From the NCBI GenBank assembly GCA_022695795.1, contig MU404197.1, positions 19,548-83,547 of the forward strand: 64,000 nucleotides of DNA, given 5' to 3'. This DNA comes from Biscogniauxia marginata (lineage: Eukaryota; Ascomycota; Sordariomycetes; Xylariales; Xylariaceae). How positions within the stretch are numbered: position 1 is the first letter of the stretch; every line of letters begins with the position of its first letter. The notes under the pieces were generated by a model, which saw only the letters and a list, made by a program, of their open reading frames with translations, was not told the origin of the DNA and did no database searches. Position numbers and translations under genes: made by a program. Below, in pieces: positions 60,133 through 64,000 of the stretch.

Positions 60133-61529
60133 GATTGAAACAGGCTGTAGAAGCTGCTTTTAAATATTGTGGCCGTATTAATGTAGAGCGAATATTAATT
60201 AGATACCGGTGATAAATACGGTTGTTAATGGAAGAAAGTTGTTTCATGATGTGGTTATAATCTATGACATCAAATATAATGCACCAGTATCGCCGACGAG
60301 GAGCTGGTCCATTACAGTGACATCCGAAGGCAGCCGTACCCCCTATCTCCGGCCCGTGGGTAGGTAGGCTTGGCGGACCTGGTCAGTGGTTAGACCTTAG
60401 AACTGAGACTGATATCTACCCCGATCTCTATCATAATTGGAATATGTATCCTATCACAGGAGCGAGGGGCGCCTTCTACGTCAACCGGGACTACAAACGC
60501 AGTGGAACCCCAGATATTCCAATCATTATATTCCTAGAGGAATCCGATTAAATATAATCACTTACCAGCAACAAGCTCTAGAATCATGACAGTATAGCCC
60601 GACTTGCCCAACAGACTTTATCGTGGACGTCTACACATTTATATTCGTTGTCCGCATGCCGGTTTGCCATAATCTTGAGTATCGGCACTAGTCACTACTA
60701 TGCAAAAACCGTCAAACCATACATGGAGTAATCTAAGTGGGTTCCAGATCTCACATCAGTGCAAACGAAAATCCTCAGGTGTAACGACTACATTAGCCAT
60801 TAATTTAGCTATAAATGTAAATTGCGGCCTCAATTTTCTTTGCGATATCAAACCAGACGGAGAGGAATACGCAACTAAAGAGTTCGAGCTGAATATATTC
60901 CTTATGGCTTCATCGTAGGCTAACCGAGATGTCTTGTCAAGTGATTATTATATACGAATTATATACATAGAAGTAGTCTTACAAACCCTAACTCGAGAAC
61001 AAGTGATTTTTTTTCATTTAATGAGTAGAATGTTCTTGGTACCATAGGTAACATGTTCCCTGGACTTACTTTATGCTTGAACCCCTAAATAAAACGTGGG
61101 ATTATCATGCTTTTGGCCTACCTCTTAACTTTTTCCTGTAACTATAAATGGTCATTCGACGGCAAAACCCCTCGACGGCGGTAGAATAGATAGTCAATTC
61201 GCTTACATTATCAGGTAGTTAAGTCTTGCCTTTTCTAGATTCTCTCCCAACCAGTTTCCATGTTCAATGGAATTCTTTCAGAGCTAAACTTCTATCTAAT
61301 CGAACAGGTACGTGGTTCGTTGCCCGGAAGTATGATTCTTATTAGCATTCTTCACAGTATTATAAGCAGTCCGTATGGAATTAATATGCGTCGGTATTAA
61401 ACAATGTTCGAGTCTTGAGGCTTATTATGACCGAATAAACAAGAATAAAGAGGCTAAGGTAAAAATGTACATTGGAGTCAAAAAATGAAGAGGAGGTTGA
61501 GAAAAGGGGGGCGTGAAGTAATTATTAAC
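60133..61529. other. Gene-free transition to the AT-rich block
   Basis: 1.4 kb of ordinary intergenic sequence in which AT content rises rightwards. A 72-codon open frame at 60700-60918 has no features. Nothing else is seen. Confidence 0.55.
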
Positions 61530-61554
61530 CCCTATAAATATAATAATCTATTTA

Positions 61555-61768
61555 CGTGTCTCATAAGCGAGTAGGCCACACAAGCGAGTAAGCCAGTTTT
61601 TATAATTTTCGTAGTTTTAATTATTAAAAAACATTTACGCGGCATTAAAATTAATTAATTATTATTATTATTTAAATCGTTTTTTTTAGTTTTACGCTTT
61701 AAAAACTAAATATTTTTTATATTAAGTATTTAATTTTTTAACGCGTAATTTAAATTAATTAATTTATA
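61555..61768 (+). repeat. Direct repeat in RIP block, copy 1
   Basis: About 210 bp matching 62360-62578. Copy 1 keeps more cytosines: where it reads GGCCACACAAGCGAG, copy 2 reads AGTTATATAAGTAAA, all differences being C-to-T or G-to-A. Could be remains of a terminal repeat. Confidence 0.8.
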
Positions 61769-61826
61769 AATAATATACTTATTATTATTATTAAAACGCG
61801 TAAAACTATATTTATATATATATATA

Positions 61827-62360
61827 TTTAAAAATTAATAATATTAATAAAAACTTAAATAATTTATATAATTAAATATAAATAGCATTATTTAAAAATA
61901 AGTTATTATAAATTAATAACATTTTATAATATTTTTCGTATAATATTATAAAAGCGAAATAATAATATATTTATATAACTAATTATAAAATTAAATACTT
62001 AAAAATTTACGTCTTATAAAAAAATAATTATTTAATATATTATTAATTTAAATAATTAGTTATTTTTTTGTTTAAGTTATATTATTATAATAATAAACCT
62101 TTTATTATATAAACGTAACACGAGGCGTGTTAAAAAAAACTAAATCTTTAATTTTATATAACGATAAAAATAATTATAAATACGTTTAAATAAACGAAGT
62201 AATTATTAAAAAGCTTTATATAAAAATTTAAATTAATACGTAAAATAATTATAAAATATATATAATAATAATAAATATAAAACGACATAAACGATTTTAA
62301 TAAGCTTAATAAAGAAATTAAAAATAAGTTATAATTATTTAAGTTATTAATATTAATAAC
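61827..62360 (+). repeat. Inverted repeat arm, left
   Basis: About 534 bp that pairs, as reverse complement, with 63350-63885. Both ends were compared by eye (left end with TTAATAATATTAATAAAAAC, right end with TTATTAATATTAATAA) and match well. Confidence 0.75.
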
Positions 62361-62578
62361 GTGTTTTATAAGCGAGTAAGTTATATAAGTAAATAAGTTA
62401 GTTTTTATAATTTTCGTAGTTTTAACTATTAAAAAATATTTACGTGGTATTAAAATTAATTAATAATTATTATTATTTAAATCGTTTTTTTTTTTAGTTT
62501 TACGCTTTAAAAATCGAATACTTTTTTTATATTAAGTATTCGGTTTTTTAACGTGTAATTTAAATTAACTAGTTTATT
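62360..62578 (+). repeat. Direct repeat in RIP block, copy 2
   Basis: Second copy of 61555-61768, more heavily mutated to T and A. It starts exactly where the left inverted arm ends. Confidence 0.8.
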
Positions 62579-63349
62579 AAATTTTTTGAATTAAAACCCT
62601 TTAAAATTAAAATAAAGAATTAATAATATATAAAATTAATTATAACTCTTCGAAATTTAAATTATTAAATATTATTAATTATAATATTATTTTTTTAACT
62701 TATAAAGTTATTTCGTTTTTTATATTAAGTATTTTTTTATTTTTAATTTTATGTCGCTTATTAAAAATAAGTAGTTTTATTTCGTAATAAAACTATTTTA
62801 TATATTAATTATAAATATTTTAGTTTTTTAAAATACTTAATTTATATTAAAATCGAGAAAAAGTATATATATTTTTTATATAAAAAATATATAATAATAA
62901 CTTTTTTTAAATTAAAAAAATTAATTTAATTACGCGAAACTTAATTTATATATTTAAAGTAATTATTATAATAATAAATATTTTTATAAAGTTAACTAAA
63001 AAATCTTTTTTATAACATAATAATAATAATATTTTATTAAGTTTTTTAAATAATTATTATATATATTTTTAAGATATTAAAATATATAAAATTAAAAATT
63101 TATAATTTATATAACAAATAATTAAATATATAAATTATAATAATATTAAGTTTTTTATAATATTTTTTAAATTTTATAAAATAATAACTTTTATAATTAT
63201 TTAAAATTTTATATTTAATTTTTAATATAAAAATCGAAATGTTTTATAAATTTTATATTAAATTTATTTTTTAATAATAATAAGTTACCGTGATATTATA
63301 AAGTTAAATATTTTGTTTAATTAATATAATAAATAATAACATAATAATT

Positions 63350-63885
63350 ATTATTAATATTAATAATTTAAATAATTATAACTTATTTTCGATTTTTTTA
63401 TTAAACTTATTAAACTCGTTTATATTGTTTTATATTTATTATTATTATATTAATTTAAATAATTTTTTAAATATAAATCTTATTTCGTTAAAATTATATA
63501 TATTTTATAATTATTTTATATATTAATTTAAACTATTTTTAATATATATTTAAGTTTTATATAAAACTTTTTAATAATTTATTTATTTATTTAAACGCGT
63601 TTATAATAATTTTTATTTGCTATATAAAATTAAAGGTTTAGTTTTTTTTAATTTACCTCGCGTCATGTTTACGTAATAAAAAATTTATTATCGCGATAAT
63701 ATAATTTAAACGAGAAAGAAATAATTAATTATATAAATATATTATTATTTCGTTTTTATAATGTTATATAAAAAATATTATAAAATATTATAAAATATTA
63801 TAAAATTATAATAATTTATTTTTAAATAATGCCGTTTATATTTAATTATACGAGTTATTCGAGTTTTTATTAATATTATTAAATT
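63350..63885 (-). repeat. Inverted repeat arm, right
   Basis: Reverse-complement partner of 61827-62360, about 536 bp, separated from it by a roughly 1 kb spacer. It keeps some CG sites that the left arm has lost, and the reverse elsewhere, so both copies were mutated independently. Confidence 0.75.
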
Positions 63886-63905
63886 TTAAAATTTTAAAAT
63901 AAATA

Positions 63906-64000
63906 TTTTTTAATTTTTTAATTTTTTAATTTTTTAATTTTTTAATTTTTTAATTTTTTAATTTTTTAATTTTTTAATTTTTTAATTTTTTAATTTTTTA
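63906..64000. repeat. 8-bp tandem array (T6A2)
   Basis: About 12 perfect units of TTTTTTAA run to the last base of the window, so the array may continue beyond it. Confidence 0.9.

Larger units (their letters stand above)
61530..64000. repeat. RIP-mutated AT-rich repeat block
   Basis: From about 61530 to the window end the sequence is almost only A and T, with TpA-rich runs and very few CpA/TpG. Paired copies inside it differ nearly only by C-to-T and G-to-A. It therefore looks like a mobile-element relic destroyed by repeat-induced point mutation. It holds no open frame of note; the original element class is unreadable. Internal structure: direct repeats (61555-61768, 62360-62578), inverted arms (61827-62360, 63350-63885) and a terminal 8-bp tandem array. 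Confidence 0.85.

Noticed and set aside
61530..64000. Intact transposon or telomere at the right end
   Set aside because: No open frame for a transposase or reverse transcriptase, and no TTAGGG-type repeat; only RIP-degraded repeats and an AT array.

Overview
This window looks like nuclear DNA of a filamentous ascomycete (Pezizomycotina, probably Sordariomycetes; the class is an inference). The support is: genes split by short GT-AG introns, mostly 49-90 nt; fungus-typical families (Zn2Cys6 regulator, Pth11-like rhodopsin-fold protein, 2EXR protein, allantoate-permease-type MFS carriers, secreted M28 peptidase); no operons, ribosome-binding sites or CRISPR; and a 2.5 kb very AT-rich block at the right end whose repeat copies differ almost only by C-to-T and G-to-A changes, the mark of repeat-induced point mutation (RIP). 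I rebuilt 21 protein genes with exon boundaries. Eighteen look complete and intact, one (the kinase) is cut by the window edge, and two look broken.

Layout, left to right. 1-727: 5' end of a protein kinase (-). 1937-3691: anion-type MFS transporter (-). 3.7-8.5 kb: gene-poor, with microsatellites and TACCTAGGTA motifs. 8516-10909: flavin monooxygenase fused to a C-terminal DUF6314-like domain (+). 11877-12938: D-lactate dehydrogenase (-). 15113-17404: secreted/vacuolar M28 metallopeptidase (+), convergent with a small secreted cysteine protein at 17765-18427 (-). 21638-22201: decayed SAR1-type GTPase copy (-). 23699-24953: HSL-type esterase (+). 25390-26946: Pth11-like membrane protein (-).

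From 29 kb the content turns catabolic: phenol-2-monooxygenase-type enzyme (29367-31911 +), MFS carrier (33501-35058 -), salicylate-hydroxylase-type enzyme (37756-39108 -), Zn2Cys6 regulator (41785-44224 +), an unknown membrane protein (44935-45761 -), an NCS1 nucleobase/allantoin-type permease with two lesions (46418-48289 -), GMC oxidoreductase (49076-50903 +), aldehyde dehydrogenase (51714-53315 +), 2EXR protein (53901-54749 -), sugar-type MFS carrier (55217-56966 -), ornithine cyclodeaminase/mu-crystallin-type enzyme (57871-58983 -) and a membrane-anchored FMN-binding protein (59270-60132 -). The plausible joint role is uptake and oxidation of aromatic compounds and alcohols: two ring hydroxylases with carriers and a regulator, then an alcohol-to-aldehyde-to-acid pair (GMC then ALDH). 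That this is one co-regulated cluster is inference; no ring-cleavage enzyme and no PKS/NRPS/terpene core is present.

61.5-64 kb is a RIP-mutated repeat graveyard: a 0.2 kb direct repeat (two copies), a roughly 535 bp inverted repeat with a 1 kb spacer, and a terminal 8-bp tandem array. No tRNA or rRNA gene could be supported.
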